A stretch of 64,000 bases of DNA from Gemmatimonadota bacterium (GTDB taxonomy: Bacteria; Gemmatimonadota; Gemmatimonadetes; Gemmatimonadales; GWC2-71-9): the NCBI GenBank assembly GCA_003221895.1, contig QHUJ01000110.1, forward strand, positions 26,784-90,783. The letters run 5' to 3'. The notes beneath the pieces are model-generated. The model saw only the letters and a program-made list of their open reading frames with translations, did not search any database and was not told where the DNA came from. This document shows positions 32,301 to 40,010 of the stretch, piece by piece. Numbering within the stretch: the stretch's first letter is position 1; the number at the start of each line of letters is the position of its first letter. The translations under genes were made by a program, and so were the position numbers.

Positions 32301-32760
32301 CCTGTTGTTCCTGCTGCCGGTTCTCGCACTGCAGTCCCAGCAGCTCACTGCCAGCGAGCTGAGCCTTGGTGTTGCCTCATCGCTCGCGCGACAGACGTTC
32401 ATCGGCGGTGAGATCGGGCTGGCCCGGCGCACGAGTACTCAGAGCAGGATCGCGTTGGCGGTGGCGGCGGGGAGCGCCGCGGATCAGCCGGCAGCGCGCG
32501 GTGAGCTGACGCTCCAGCTGCTCACGAATCCCGCGGCTCGCGCCGGCCTGGCACCATACGTGGGCTTCGGGGCTGCGTTCAGCGCACGCAGCGGGTCGCC
32601 GAGCCAGGGGTTTGTCGCGGTGCTGATCGGTCTCGAAGGCGCGCCCGGACGCCCGCACGACTGGTACGCGGAGCTGGGGCTGTCAGGAGGTGTGCGGGTC
32701 GCCGCCGGGTGGCGGCTGCGCTGGTTCCCCGAGTGGTGGCAAGCGAGAGGTGGCGGCTAG
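32293..32760 (+). CDS. secreted beta-rich protein, function unknown
   Basis: A 155-aa product starting at a TTG that overlaps the osmC-like gene by 8 bases. The N terminus is a hydrophobic signal (PSLLFLLPVLALQSQ), followed by a beta-strand pattern (TLQLLTNPAARAGLAPYVGFGAAF, GFVAVLIGLEGA, WYAELGLSGGVRVAAGWRLRWF). It is similar in layout to the protein at 31367. Family unknown. Confidence 0.55.
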   Translation: MPSLLFLLPVLALQSQQLTASELSLGVASSLARQTFIGGEIGLARRTSTQSRIALAVAAGSAADQPAARGELTLQLLTNPAARAGLAPYVGFGAAFSARSGSPSQGFVAVLIGLEGAPGRPHDWYAELGLSGGVRVAAGWRLRWFPEWWQARGGG

Positions 32761-32769
32761 AAACACAAA

Positions 32770-32792
32770 GGGCGCCCCAGAGCAGGGCGCCC
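32770..32792 (-). terminator. terminator after the small minus-strand gene
   Basis: Arms GGGCGCCC and GGGCGCCC with a seven-base loop; on the minus strand the stem is followed by TTTGTGTTTC. Suits the end of the gene at 32813. Confidence 0.6.
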
Positions 32793-32812
32793 GCCTCGTG
32801 GAGACGGAACCG

Positions 32813-33082
32813 TCAGGCGCTGGCGCCGACGGGAGCGGTGCGCGCGACTACCGGGCGGCAGTAGCGCTCGCCCAGGACGCGCAACTCATTCAGCTCGGTC
32901 TCGGTCAGGTCAGCGAAGCGATCCACGAGATACAACAGCGTGTCGTCGAACCATTCCTTCTGGTGCTCTGGTGTGGCTTCCAGCACTCCGCAGCGGAGAA
33001 TGTGAGAGAACAGCTCGTCGCGTGCCTGCTCGAAGCTCGTCGGGGTCGCGTACTTCCGGGGCTCACCACGCTTTTTGGCCAT
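32813..33082 (-). CDS. small hypothetical protein
   Basis: An 89-aa protein, hydrophilic, beginning MAKKRGEPRKYATPTSFEQARDE. Mixed charged helices (DDTLLYLVDRFADLTETELNELRVLGERY). It has one Cys and two Arg-rich turns, no signal. No family recognised. It ends before a T-rich hairpin, has its own promoter region, and is divergent from the gene at 33195. The ATG at 33082 fits a typical start. Confidence 0.6.
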   Translation of the reverse strand: MAKKRGEPRKYATPTSFEQARDELFSHILRCGVLEATPEHQKEWFDDTLLYLVDRFADLTETELNELRVLGERYCRPVVARTAPVGASA

Positions 33083-33143
33083 GCAGGGGCTTTCCTTTGG
33101 GGTTAGAACCTCGTGGAAACGGCGCCGCAAGATAATTGGTTGT

Positions 33144-33152
33144 GTGGTATAA
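33144..33152 (+). promoter_or_regulatory. extended -10 promoter element
   Basis: TGGTATAAT (TGnTATAAT) about 43 bases before the ATG at 33195. TGTGG and CCACA flank it as an inverted repeat, which might be an operator. No convincing -35 element is visible, as expected for an extended -10 promoter. Confidence 0.45.
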
Positions 33153-33194
33153 TGCCACATCAGGAGCGCGGGTTCCCGTGTTCCGGGAGGAACC

Positions 33195-33506
33195 ATGAGC
33201 GAGGAAGTTTATGGGCCCGAGCGCGCGCAGCGGCTGGTCGCGCTGCTCAGAGTTCTAGCCGAGCGGATACGGGAGCTGGATCGGACGGGCCGATTACTCG
33301 ATGCGGCTCCCGAACTGCAGAAGCTGCTGGGCAACGCGCGCAGCGAGTTGTTTCACTACGAGGTCCGCAGCACATACGACACTCCCGAGGTCGCCGAGAG
33401 TCGCCGCATCGTCGAGGAAGCGATGGGCGCCGGCGGTGGCGATCTCACGATCGACGATCCGGAAGACGATGAGCCGTGGCGCCCCCGGGGAGACCAGGAC
33501 GCATGA
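33195..33506 (+). CDS. small hypothetical protein, leader of the DsbA-VKOR operon
   Basis: A 103-aa acidic, probably helical cytoplasmic protein (ERAQRLVALLRVLAERIRELDRTGRLLDAAPELQKLLGNARSELFHYEVR in four short helices) with an Asp/Glu-rich C terminus. GGAGG lies 6 bases before the ATG. Its stop overlaps the next ATG (ATGA). I do not recognise a family; its operon position suggests a role connected to the redox pair behind it, but that is only positional. Confidence 0.6.
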   Translation: MSEEVYGPERAQRLVALLRVLAERIRELDRTGRLLDAAPELQKLLGNARSELFHYEVRSTYDTPEVAESRRIVEEAMGAGGGDLTIDDPEDDEPWRPRGDQDA

Positions 33507-34192
33507 ACCGCTTTTACGTCATGTTGGCCGTTGTCGCTGTCGTATTGGGTGCCTCGCTGTTCGTCGTGCTGCGGCAGAGCGGCGGCGCGGCGGCGGCTGC
33601 GGCGTCCGCCCCGGCGGTGGCCGTCACCGATGACGGGTTCCGGGGGTACACGCTGGGCAGCGGCGACGCGGTCGTCGAGGTCACCGAATACTCCGATTTC
33701 GAGTGCCCCTTCTGCGCCAACTTCGCGACGGTTCAGATGCCCACCATCAAGGAGCAACTGATCAACACCGGCAAGGTGCGCTGGCGCTATCGCGACTTCC
33801 CGCTGCCCAGCCACCAGTACAGCCGCTACGCCGCCCACGCGGCGCAATGCGCCGGCGAGCAGGGAAAATTCTGGGACATGCACGATCAGCTGTTCTCTCA
33901 CCACCAGTGGGCGCAAACGGGGAAGGACCCCTCCGGTCTCTTCCGTGACTTCGCAAAGACCCTCGGACTCGACGTGCAGCGCTACGACCAGTGCATGACG
34001 GCGGGGCGCTTCGCGGCGCGGATCGAATTCAGCCGGCAGGAAGGCGACAAGCTGTTGGTGAACGGCACGCCGACATTCTTCGTCAACGGCAAGATGTACA
34101 GCGAACGCGCCAACTCCGATGCCTTCAAGGCGATCGCGGATAGCATCATCGCGCACACGCCGCCCAAGCAGCGGGCTCCCGCACATCATTGA
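33503..34192 (+). CDS. DsbA-like thiol oxidoreductase (thioredoxin fold)
   Basis: A 229-aa exported or membrane-anchored protein: N-terminal helix (VMLAVVAVVLGASLFVVL), an Ala-rich linker, then a DsbA/DsbG-type thioredoxin fold. Active site is CPFC in YSDFECPFCANFAT, and the cis-Pro loop is GTPTFFVNGK. It should introduce or rearrange disulfides in exported proteins. It overlaps the VKOR gene, which would reoxidise it. Confidence 0.92.
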   Translation: MNRFYVMLAVVAVVLGASLFVVLRQSGGAAAAAASAPAVAVTDDGFRGYTLGSGDAVVEVTEYSDFECPFCANFATVQMPTIKEQLINTGKVRWRYRDFPLPSHQYSRYAAHAAQCAGEQGKFWDMHDQLFSHHQWAQTGKDPSGLFRDFAKTLGLDVQRYDQCMTAGRFAARIEFSRQEGDKLLVNGTPTFFVNGKMYSERANSDAFKAIADSIIAHTPPKQRAPAHH

Positions 34193-34632
34193 TGCGTAGT
34201 CGCCAGGCGATCGCGCTGCTCGCGCTCGTCGGCTTCTTCGTCGCGCTCTATCTCTGGCTCCATGCCCTCGGCGTGGGCGGGGCGCTGAAGTGCGGGACGG
34301 GCGCGTGCGAGACCGTTCAGACGAGCGCCTGGGCTGTGCTGCTCGGCCTGCCGGTCGCGTTTTTCGGCGTCGTGGGCTATTGCGTGGTGTTCGTCGTCGC
34401 GCTGCTCGCGCTGCGACCCGCGGCGCTGCTGCAACGCAGCTGGAGTGTCGTGCTCGCGAGCCTGGCGACGATCGGCTTCGCGTTCACGCTGTATCTGACG
34501 TACGTCGAGCTGGTCCTCATCCACGCGGTCTGCCGCTGGTGCCTCGGCAGCGCCGTGATCATCACTGCCATCTGGATCGTCTCGCTCCTCGCGCTCAGAT
34601 CTCCTCAGCCTCGTATTGATCCCGTAGCTTAG
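34192..34632 (+). CDS. vitamin K epoxide reductase family protein
   Basis: A 147-aa membrane protein with four helices. The Cys pair in CGTGACETV and the membrane-embedded CRWC near the end are the electron shuttle and quinone-facing pairs of VKOR. It passes electrons from the DsbA-like protein to a quinone, completing disulfide formation. ATG at 34192 shares a base with the upstream stop; a TTG at 34189 is an alternative. Confidence 0.92.
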   Translation: MRSRQAIALLALVGFFVALYLWLHALGVGGALKCGTGACETVQTSAWAVLLGLPVAFFGVVGYCVVFVVALLALRPAALLQRSWSVVLASLATIGFAFTLYLTYVELVLIHAVCRWCLGSAVIITAIWIVSLLALRSPQPRIDPVA

Positions 34633-34888
34633 CGGCGACCGCCTGAGCCTCGAAGCCGCTGGGCGGAGGGAAGCGGCAGCTGTTCGTCGAGGCGAGTTTC
34701 AATCCGTTCAGACGCCATAATTCGGGATATTAAGGAAGAGGGGCAGTCTAGCAAGTTGCGCTGCGCCGTTCGGTCTGCGGCAGCAGCGTTGCGTGAGCAG
34801 GCTCACGCTGTTTTGGACAACTGCTTGATGCGACGCCTGTTAGCAGAATTGGCATTGGAGTGGCAATACACGGGCCCCGAGAGGACCT
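34633..34888. other. intergenic gap, AT-rich part may hold a promoter
   Basis: About 256 bases without a credible gene. The middle (34710-34740) is AT-rich (CATAATTCGGGATATTAA) and could contain a promoter for the STAS gene. I see no clear paired elements or riboswitch. Confidence 0.3.
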
Positions 34889-35230
34889 ATGTCACCAATG
34901 CCCGTGGAGAACTCGCTGATGTCTACGCGCCTGATGGAGAAGACTCTGGCGGCGCCGGAGCGACTCGATCTCGAGTCGCGCACCGTGTTCCGCCGCGCAG
35001 CAGGGGAAGTGCTCGACCTGCTGGCGGAGGGGACCGGCTGCCTGGTCATCGATCTGTCGGGTACGCGTTCCGTGGACAGCGCCGGCCTGGGCGCGCTGAT
35101 GCTGATTCAGCGCAAAGCCGCGGAGCGCCGGCAGGTGGTGCGCCTGCGCGGCGCGAATGAAGAGCTCCGGTTCCTTCTGGTGCTCACCAAACTCGACGAT
35201 CTGTTCGAATTGGAGACTGGCGTTTCCTGA
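34889..35230 (+). CDS. STAS-domain anti-sigma factor antagonist
   Basis: A 113-aa SpoIIAA-type protein. It has LVIDLSGTRSVDSAGLGALML, in which the Ser of VDSAGLG is the phosphorylation site. It probably takes part in partner switching with a kinase that is not in the window. GAGAGGA precedes the ATG at 34889. Immediately followed by a receiver protein and the ccm genes. Confidence 0.85.
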   Translation: MSPMPVENSLMSTRLMEKTLAAPERLDLESRTVFRRAAGEVLDLLAEGTGCLVIDLSGTRSVDSAGLGALMLIQRKAAERRQVVRLRGANEELRFLLVLTKLDDLFELETGVS

Positions 35231-35245
35231 GGTAGATTGGGCGCG

Positions 35246-35605
35246 ATGGCGCCGACCCGAAAGGTTCTGTTCGTCGAAGACGAAACCGCCCTCCAATACT
35301 CCTACGAGCGCTTTTTCAAAGGGAAGTATGCCATGGCCCACGCGCCGACGGGTGCGGAAGCCATCCGCCAGCTCGAAACCTTCGAGCCCGACGTGCTCGT
35401 GCTCGATATGCGGCTCCCCGACACCGACGGGATCGCGTTGTTGCAGCGCATTCGCGAGAAGCGGCCGACCCTGCCGGTGGTCGTCACGACCGCCTACGTG
35501 AGCATGGAACCCCTGATGAACGTCCTCGATCTGGGGCACAGCCGCTACCTCGTGAAGCCGTATGAGCTGAGCGAGCTCGCGGCCGCGATCGATGCTGCGG
35601 GCTGA
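35246..35605 (+). CDS. single-domain response regulator (CheY-like)
   Basis: A 119-aa receiver domain alone: acidic residues in FVEDETA, the phosphorylated Asp in VLVLDMRLPDTDG, Thr in VVTTAYVS and Lys in LVKPYELS. No output domain, so it must signal through a partner. Its end overlaps ccmA by 14 bases. The ATG at 35246 is preferred over a TTG nine bases earlier. Confidence 0.9.
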   Translation: MAPTRKVLFVEDETALQYSYERFFKGKYAMAHAPTGAEAIRQLETFEPDVLVLDMRLPDTDGIALLQRIREKRPTLPVVVTTAYVSMEPLMNVLDLGHSRYLVKPYELSELAAAIDAAG

Positions 35606-36248
35606 GGGGCTACACCACTCGTTCGGCTCCGTTCGAGCCCTTGACGACGTCTCCTTCATGGTCAATCCGGGCCAGACCCTCGCGGTGTTCGGACCGAACG
35701 GCTCCGGCAAGACGACGCTCCTCAAGGTGCTGGCCGGTCTGATCCAGCCACAGCGCGGGCGCGCGTATGTCGAGGGCGGCCGTCGCGCGATCGGCTGGAT
35801 CGGCCATCAGCCGCAGCTCTACGGCCAGCTCACCGTGAACGAGAACCTCCGCTTCTGGGGGCTGCTCTACGACGCACAGCCGGGTCCCGATTTGCTCGCG
35901 CGTCTGGGGCTCGAGGAACACGCCAACCGGCAGGTACGCACATTGTCGCGCGGACTGGTACAACGCGTGGCGATCGCCCGCGCCCTCGTGCACGACCCGC
36001 GCGTGTTGCTGCTCGACGAGCCGTTCACAGGGCTGGATAGAATCGCGGCGGAAGCGCTCAGCCGGCTCCTCGGGCAACATGCGGCGGCCGGACGCGCCAC
36101 TGTGCTGGTGACGCACAACGTGGAAGAGGGGACGGAGCTTGCGACCGACGTGGCGTTCATGCGCAACGGCCGCTTCGTCCACTGTGCGCCGCGTTCGGGT
36201 CGCGGCGCGCAGCAGGTGGGTGAAGAGTATCGCCATGCGATTGCCTGA
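35592..36248 (+). CDS. ccmA: heme exporter ATP-binding protein CcmA
   Basis: ABC ATPase of the CcmABCD complex, which releases holo-CcmE for cytochrome c maturation. Walker A is GPNGSGKT, the Q-loop GHQPQLYG, signature LSRGLVQRV (usual LSxGQ with Leu in place of Gln), Walker B VLLLDEPFTGLD and the H-loop VTHN. 218 aa. Start overlaps the receiver gene; end overlaps ccmB. Confidence 0.93.
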   Translation: MLRAEGLHHSFGSVRALDDVSFMVNPGQTLAVFGPNGSGKTTLLKVLAGLIQPQRGRAYVEGGRRAIGWIGHQPQLYGQLTVNENLRFWGLLYDAQPGPDLLARLGLEEHANRQVRTLSRGLVQRVAIARALVHDPRVLLLDEPFTGLDRIAAEALSRLLGQHAAAGRATVLVTHNVEEGTELATDVAFMRNGRFVHCAPRSGRGAQQVGEEYRHAIA

Positions 36249-36921
36249 CGTGCTCCGCCATTCCTGGGTCCTGGCCGCAAAGGACCTGCGTGTCGAGTTC
36301 CGATCGCGCACCGCGATTCTCTCCGCGGTGGTGTTCGTCATACTCGCGTTCGTCGTTTTCAATTTTGGACGTGACCCCACGGCTGTTCCCAACGTTGCGC
36401 TGGCGCCGAGCATCCTCTGGGTGACCTTCACCCTCGCGGCGATCCTGGCCTTGAATCGCGCATTTCACCTCGAGCTCGAGAATCACGCCCTCGATGGCCT
36501 GCTGCTCGCGCCCATCGATCGCAGCAGCATCTATCTGGGCAAGTTGATCGCCAATCTCGTGTTCGTGGCGACGTTCGAGCTGATCGGGGTGCCGTTGTTG
36601 ATGCTCTTCTTCAACGTGCGCCTGCTCCCCTATCTCGCGCCGCTCGTCCTGCTCATCGCTCTCGCGACCATAGGGTTCGTGGCGGTCGGAACGCTTTTCA
36701 GCGCGATGACGGTGCGGACGCGTTTTGCGGAGTTGTTGCTCCCCGTACTGTTGCTGCCGTTCATGATTCTGCCGCTCAGCTGGGGGGTGCAGGCAACGGT
36801 GCGCCTGCTGGCCGGCCGTCCCTTGAGCGAGATCGCGGGCTGGCTTAACATGCTGGCCGTTTATGACATCGTGTTCGTCGCACTCGCACTGCTCCTCTTC
36901 CCGGCGACGGTGAGCGAATGA
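36235..36921 (+). CDS. ccmB: heme exporter permease CcmB
   Basis: A 228-aa membrane protein with six predicted helices: KDLRVEFRSRTAILSAVVFVILAFVVF near the N terminus and a Leu-rich body (LLLPVLLLPFMILPLSWG). It is the channel part of the CcmA-CcmB complex. The ATG at 36235 overlaps ccmA by 14 bases. Confidence 0.92.
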   Translation: MRLPDVLRHSWVLAAKDLRVEFRSRTAILSAVVFVILAFVVFNFGRDPTAVPNVALAPSILWVTFTLAAILALNRAFHLELENHALDGLLLAPIDRSSIYLGKLIANLVFVATFELIGVPLLMLFFNVRLLPYLAPLVLLIALATIGFVAVGTLFSAMTVRTRFAELLLPVLLLPFMILPLSWGVQATVRLLAGRPLSEIAGWLNMLAVYDIVFVALALLLFPATVSE

Positions 36922-37604
36922 GAATGCTGCGTACCGGCCGTTGGATTACGGCGATCGCCCTTGTGCTGCTTGCGGGAGTCTACGTGCGGGCACTGCTGTA
37001 CACGCCCGTCGAGGCGTCACAAGGGCTGGCCCAGAAGATTTTCTATCTGCATGTGCCCGCCGCCATCTGGGCCGAAACGGCGATGATCCTGGTCGGCCTG
37101 GCAAGTGTCGTCTATCTGTTCACGAAGGATCCCCGCCTCGATCGGTTCGCTGCGTCCTCGGCGGAAGTGGGCACCGTCTTCTGTGCGATCGTGCTCACCT
37201 CAGGTCCCATCTGGGGGAAGCCGATTTGGGGGACCTGGTGGACCTGGGATGCGCGGCTGACGCTCACGCTGTTCCTCTTCCTCATATACGTGGCGTATTT
37301 GCTGCTGCGGAGTGCGGTGATGGACCCTGCGACCCGCGCGCGCTTTGCCGCCGTGCTCGGCATCTGCGGCATGTGCGAGGTACCGTTCATTCACCTCAGC
37401 GTGTACATGTTTCCCACACTCCATCCGATGCCGATCATCCTGCAACCGGGTCGTCCAAAGCTGCCGGGAAGCATGTTGACTACTTGGCTCTTGTCACTTG
37501 GCGTCTTTACGCTGCTCTACGTGGGATTCGTGGTGCAGCGCTACGCGCTGAGTTATCTGCACGAACAACTGGAGGCTGTGGGAGGAGAGGTCGGCCATGC
37601 ATGA
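36918..37604 (+). CDS. ccmC: cytochrome c maturation protein CcmC
   Basis: A 228-aa membrane protein of the heme-handling family. The tryptophan-rich WGTWWTWDARLT motif binds heme for transfer to CcmE; conserved His residues lie in FYLHVPAAIW and FIHLSVYMFPTLHP. Five to six helices. ATG at 36918 overlaps ccmB by 4 bases. Confidence 0.95.
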   Translation: MRMLRTGRWITAIALVLLAGVYVRALLYTPVEASQGLAQKIFYLHVPAAIWAETAMILVGLASVVYLFTKDPRLDRFAASSAEVGTVFCAIVLTSGPIWGKPIWGTWWTWDARLTLTLFLFLIYVAYLLLRSAVMDPATRARFAAVLGICGMCEVPFIHLSVYMFPTLHPMPIILQPGRPKLPGSMLTTWLLSLGVFTLLYVGFVVQRYALSYLHEQLEAVGGEVGHA

Positions 37605-37716
37605 TGTGCCACAGAACGGCGGTTACATGATCGCCGCCTATATCACGGTCGCGCTCATCCTGATCGGCTACGCGCTGTCACTGTACCTGCGCGCGCGCCG
37701 CAGCCTTCGCGCGTAG
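37597..37716 (+). CDS. ccmD: heme exporter accessory protein CcmD
   Basis: A 39-residue gene too short for common ORF cutoffs. It starts at ATG 37597, overlapping ccmC by 8 bases. One membrane helix (YITVALILIGYALSLYL) follows a short N terminus (HDVPQNGGYM) and ends in a basic tail (RARRSLRA). Size, topology, basic tail and position after ccmC match CcmD, which joins CcmABC to CcmE. The stop lies inside the end of the convergent TPR gene. No ccmE or ccmF follows. Confidence 0.82.
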   Translation: MHDVPQNGGYMIAAYITVALILIGYALSLYLRARRSLRA

Positions 37717-38274
37717 CTCCGCGCGCGCTTCCGACAGGCGGCTGTGCCCATCAGGCACCTGTGTGGCCCAGAGATTGAGGGCCTCGTCGGCGGCGCCGTG
37801 ATCACCCGCGTCATACAACGCCTGCGCGTTATTCCATAGCGCCGTCGCACCGGCGCCCGCGGCGTAGGCGCGGGCGAAGCGTGCCGCTGCTTCCGGAAAT
37901 CGTCCCATGCGCTGATACAGCGTCCCCGCGGCCATCGCTGCGTCGGCGCGCTCTTCGAGCGCGAGCGCCTGCTCGAACGCGCCCAGCGCCTCGTCCTGCC
38001 GAAATACCATTTGCAGCGCTTCGCCCAGCAGCATCCAGGCGTCGGTGTGATCGGGGAAGCGGACGCTTGCCTCGCGGGCTGCCTCCACGGCGCCCCACCG
38101 ATCCTCGAGCGCGCGCGACAGATGCACCAGCGCTGGATACGTGTCGGCGTAGGTAGGTGCAAAGCGGCAGCCCAGGCGCAGCCAGGCCAGAGCCCGCTTG
38201 GGAGCGGTCCGCTGGGAAGCGGCAGCACGGCGCGCGCAGAAACGCGCCAGCGCGGCGCGAAGTGGTCGAATCAT
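37678..38274 (-). CDS. TPR-repeat protein, convergent with ccmD
   Basis: A 198-aa protein with three to four TPR-like helical pairs: ALAWLRLGCRFAPTYADTYPALVHLSRALEDRWGAVE, then DAWMLLGEALQMVFRQDEALGAFEQAL and TLYQRMGRFPEAAARFARAY. An Arg/Ala-rich N terminus and a basic C terminus flank it. It lacks the CcmI membrane part, so I do not name it CcmI, though its position beside ccm genes fits. It is divergent from hemD. The ATG at 38274 was chosen. Confidence 0.75.
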   Translation of the reverse strand: MIRPLRAALARFCARRAAASQRTAPKRALAWLRLGCRFAPTYADTYPALVHLSRALEDRWGAVEAAREASVRFPDHTDAWMLLGEALQMVFRQDEALGAFEQALALEERADAAMAAGTLYQRMGRFPEAAARFARAYAAGAGATALWNNAQALYDAGDHGAADEALNLWATQVPDGHSRLSEARAELRAKAAARAQVQ

Positions 38275-38283
38275 TGCTTGATA

Positions 38284-39117
38284 ATGGGGAAAGCCACGAT
38301 GAGATTGCAACGGCGCATGGCACGCGTCGCAGGGGGGACCGGGGATGGCCTGAAAGGGCGTCGCATCGTGGTCACGCGTGCGCGCGAGCAGGCCCGGGAT
38401 CTGATCCGCGCGCTGGAGGATCACGGTGCCGAGGCCGTGCTGGCGCCGGTCATTCGCATTCAGCCGCTCGAAAACCTCGGGTCCCTCCGTGCCGCCCTCA
38501 CCGGTCTCTCGGCGTATCGCTGGGTCGTGTTCACCAGCCAGAACGCCGTGCAGATCGTGCTCGACCGGCTTGTGGCGTGGGGATTGACGCCGCGGGTCTT
38601 CGCATCGACGAGCATTGCCGCCATCGGAACGGCCACGGCGGAGGCGCTGCGCCAGCGCGGCTTGATCCCCGCGCTCCTGCCGGACGAATTCGTCGCCGAG
38701 GCGTTGGCTGAGGCGCTGGTGCGGCACAGCGGCGGAAGTCTCGCTGGTGTGCGCGTGCTGATCCCGAGCGCGGAAGACGCCCGCGAAGCACTCGCGGCCG
38801 GGCTGCGGCAGGCCGGGGCAGCCGTCGACGCGCTGCCCGTCTACAAAACCGTGGCCGCGCAGACCGATCTCCGCGGCGTCGCCGACGACATCATCGGCGG
38901 CCGCATCGATGCCGTGACGTTCACTTCCGCTTCGACGGTACGCTGCTTTGTAGATCTGATCGGTCCCGAGGTCGCGACGTCGGGGCGGTTCGTGGCGGCC
39001 ACGATCGGACCCGTCACCGGCGGCACCGCCCGGGAGCTGGGACTGCGGAACGTCATGGAGGCGGAGCCGCATACGGTGCCGGGTCTGGTCGATTCGCTGG
39101 TCCGCCGCTTCGCATGA
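38284..39117 (+). CDS. hemD: uroporphyrinogen-III synthase
   Basis: Closes hydroxymethylbilane to uroporphyrinogen III in heme synthesis. Two-lobed HemD fold: GRRIVVTRAREQARDLIRALEDHGAEAVLAPVIRI, VVFTSQNAVQIVLDRL, then ALPVYKTVA and VTFTSASTVRCFVDL. HemD is poorly conserved, but the context (hemC and hemB directly behind) makes the call firm. Starts possible at 38284, 38299 or 38317. It overlaps hemC by 4 bases. Confidence 0.9.
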   Translation: MGKATMRLQRRMARVAGGTGDGLKGRRIVVTRAREQARDLIRALEDHGAEAVLAPVIRIQPLENLGSLRAALTGLSAYRWVVFTSQNAVQIVLDRLVAWGLTPRVFASTSIAAIGTATAEALRQRGLIPALLPDEFVAEALAEALVRHSGGSLAGVRVLIPSAEDAREALAAGLRQAGAAVDALPVYKTVAAQTDLRGVADDIIGGRIDAVTFTSASTVRCFVDLIGPEVATSGRFVAATIGPVTGGTARELGLRNVMEAEPHTVPGLVDSLVRRFA

Positions 39118-40010
39118 AGATCGGAACGCGCGGCAGCCAGCTGGCGCGCTGGCAGGCGGAGTGGGTTCGGGCGCGATTGGGCGACCGCGGTGTTGCGGCC
39201 GAAATCGTCGTGATCAAGACGCGCGGCGACGCCGAAGTGGATCGGCCGTTGCACGAGCTCGAAGGGAAAGGGTTTTTCACCAAAGAGATCGAAGACGCTT
39301 TGCTCGCCGGCCGCATCGACGTCGCCGTCCACTCACTCAAGGATTTGCCGACGGGCCTCCCGCCAGGGCTCACACTCGGTGCTATTCCCGCGCGCCACGA
39401 TCCGCGCGAGGCGCTCGTCAATGGAAAATCGATCGCAGATCTTCCCACCGGGACACGCGTCGGCACGTCGAGTCTGCGTCGCATCGCGCAGATCCGGTTT
39501 CTCCGCCCTGATATCGAGGTCGTGCCGCTGCGCGGCAACGTTCCCACCCGCGTGCGGAAGGTCGAAACGCGCGACGGGCTGGACGCAGCATTGGTGGCGC
39601 TGGCTGGTCTCGAGCGGCTGGATCTGGGCGACAAGGCGTCGCCAATCGATCCTCTCGAGGTCATGCCCGCGCCAGGGCAGGGCGCGCTCGGCGTCGAAAT
39701 CCGGGCCGACGACCAGTCGACAAAGCGCGCGCTGCAGCCGCTGCACGATCGGGCGAGTGCGGTCGCCGTGACAGCGGAACGGACGCTGCTCGCCGCGCTC
39801 GGTGGGGGCTGCCAGGCTCCGGTCGCGGCGTGGGTCGAGACACGGGATACGGGACACGGGAAACGGTTGTACGGTCGCGTTACAGAGCGTGACGGCGCGG
39901 TTCAACTGACCGCATCGTGTGACATCGATCCCGAGAGCCCTGAGGCAGCAGGAGAATCGGTGGCGCGCTTGCTCGAAGGTGAGGGCGCCGCGAGCTTACT
40001 CGCCCGATGA
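39114..40010 (+). CDS. hemC: porphobilinogen deaminase (hydroxymethylbilane synthase)
   Basis: Polymerises four porphobilinogens into hydroxymethylbilane. It opens KIGTRGSQLARWQAEWV, has KEIEDALL, IDVAVHSLKDLPTGLP (catalytic Asp region), RGNVPTRVRK and the cofactor Cys in LGGGCQAPV. The segment directly after it contains ETRDTGHGKR, encoded by CGGGATACGGGACACGGGAAA-type heptamers, an insertion in a surface turn of domain 3. 298 aa. Overlaps hemD and hemB by 4 bases each. Confidence 0.96.
   Translation: MKIGTRGSQLARWQAEWVRARLGDRGVAAEIVVIKTRGDAEVDRPLHELEGKGFFTKEIEDALLAGRIDVAVHSLKDLPTGLPPGLTLGAIPARHDPREALVNGKSIADLPTGTRVGTSSLRRIAQIRFLRPDIEVVPLRGNVPTRVRKVETRDGLDAALVALAGLERLDLGDKASPIDPLEVMPAPGQGALGVEIRADDQSTKRALQPLHDRASAVAVTAERTLLAALGGGCQAPVAAWVETRDTGHGKRLYGRVTERDGAVQLTASCDIDPESPEAAGESVARLLEGEGAASLLAR
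39841..39866 (+). repeat. CGGGAAA-type heptamer copy inside hemC
   Basis: Contains CGGGATA, CGGGACA and CGGGAAA in tandem and in frame, reading Arg-Asp-Thr-Gly-His-Gly-Lys-Arg. Same unit as the array in ligD. Confidence 0.75.

Noticed and set aside
34756..35160. A 134-residue plus-strand frame over the STAS gene
   Set aside because: The STAS motif is in another frame, with a good ribosome binding site; this one is a shadow.
37678..38274. CcmI assignment for the TPR gene beside ccmD
   Set aside because: It lacks the N-terminal membrane part of CcmI and is on the opposite strand.
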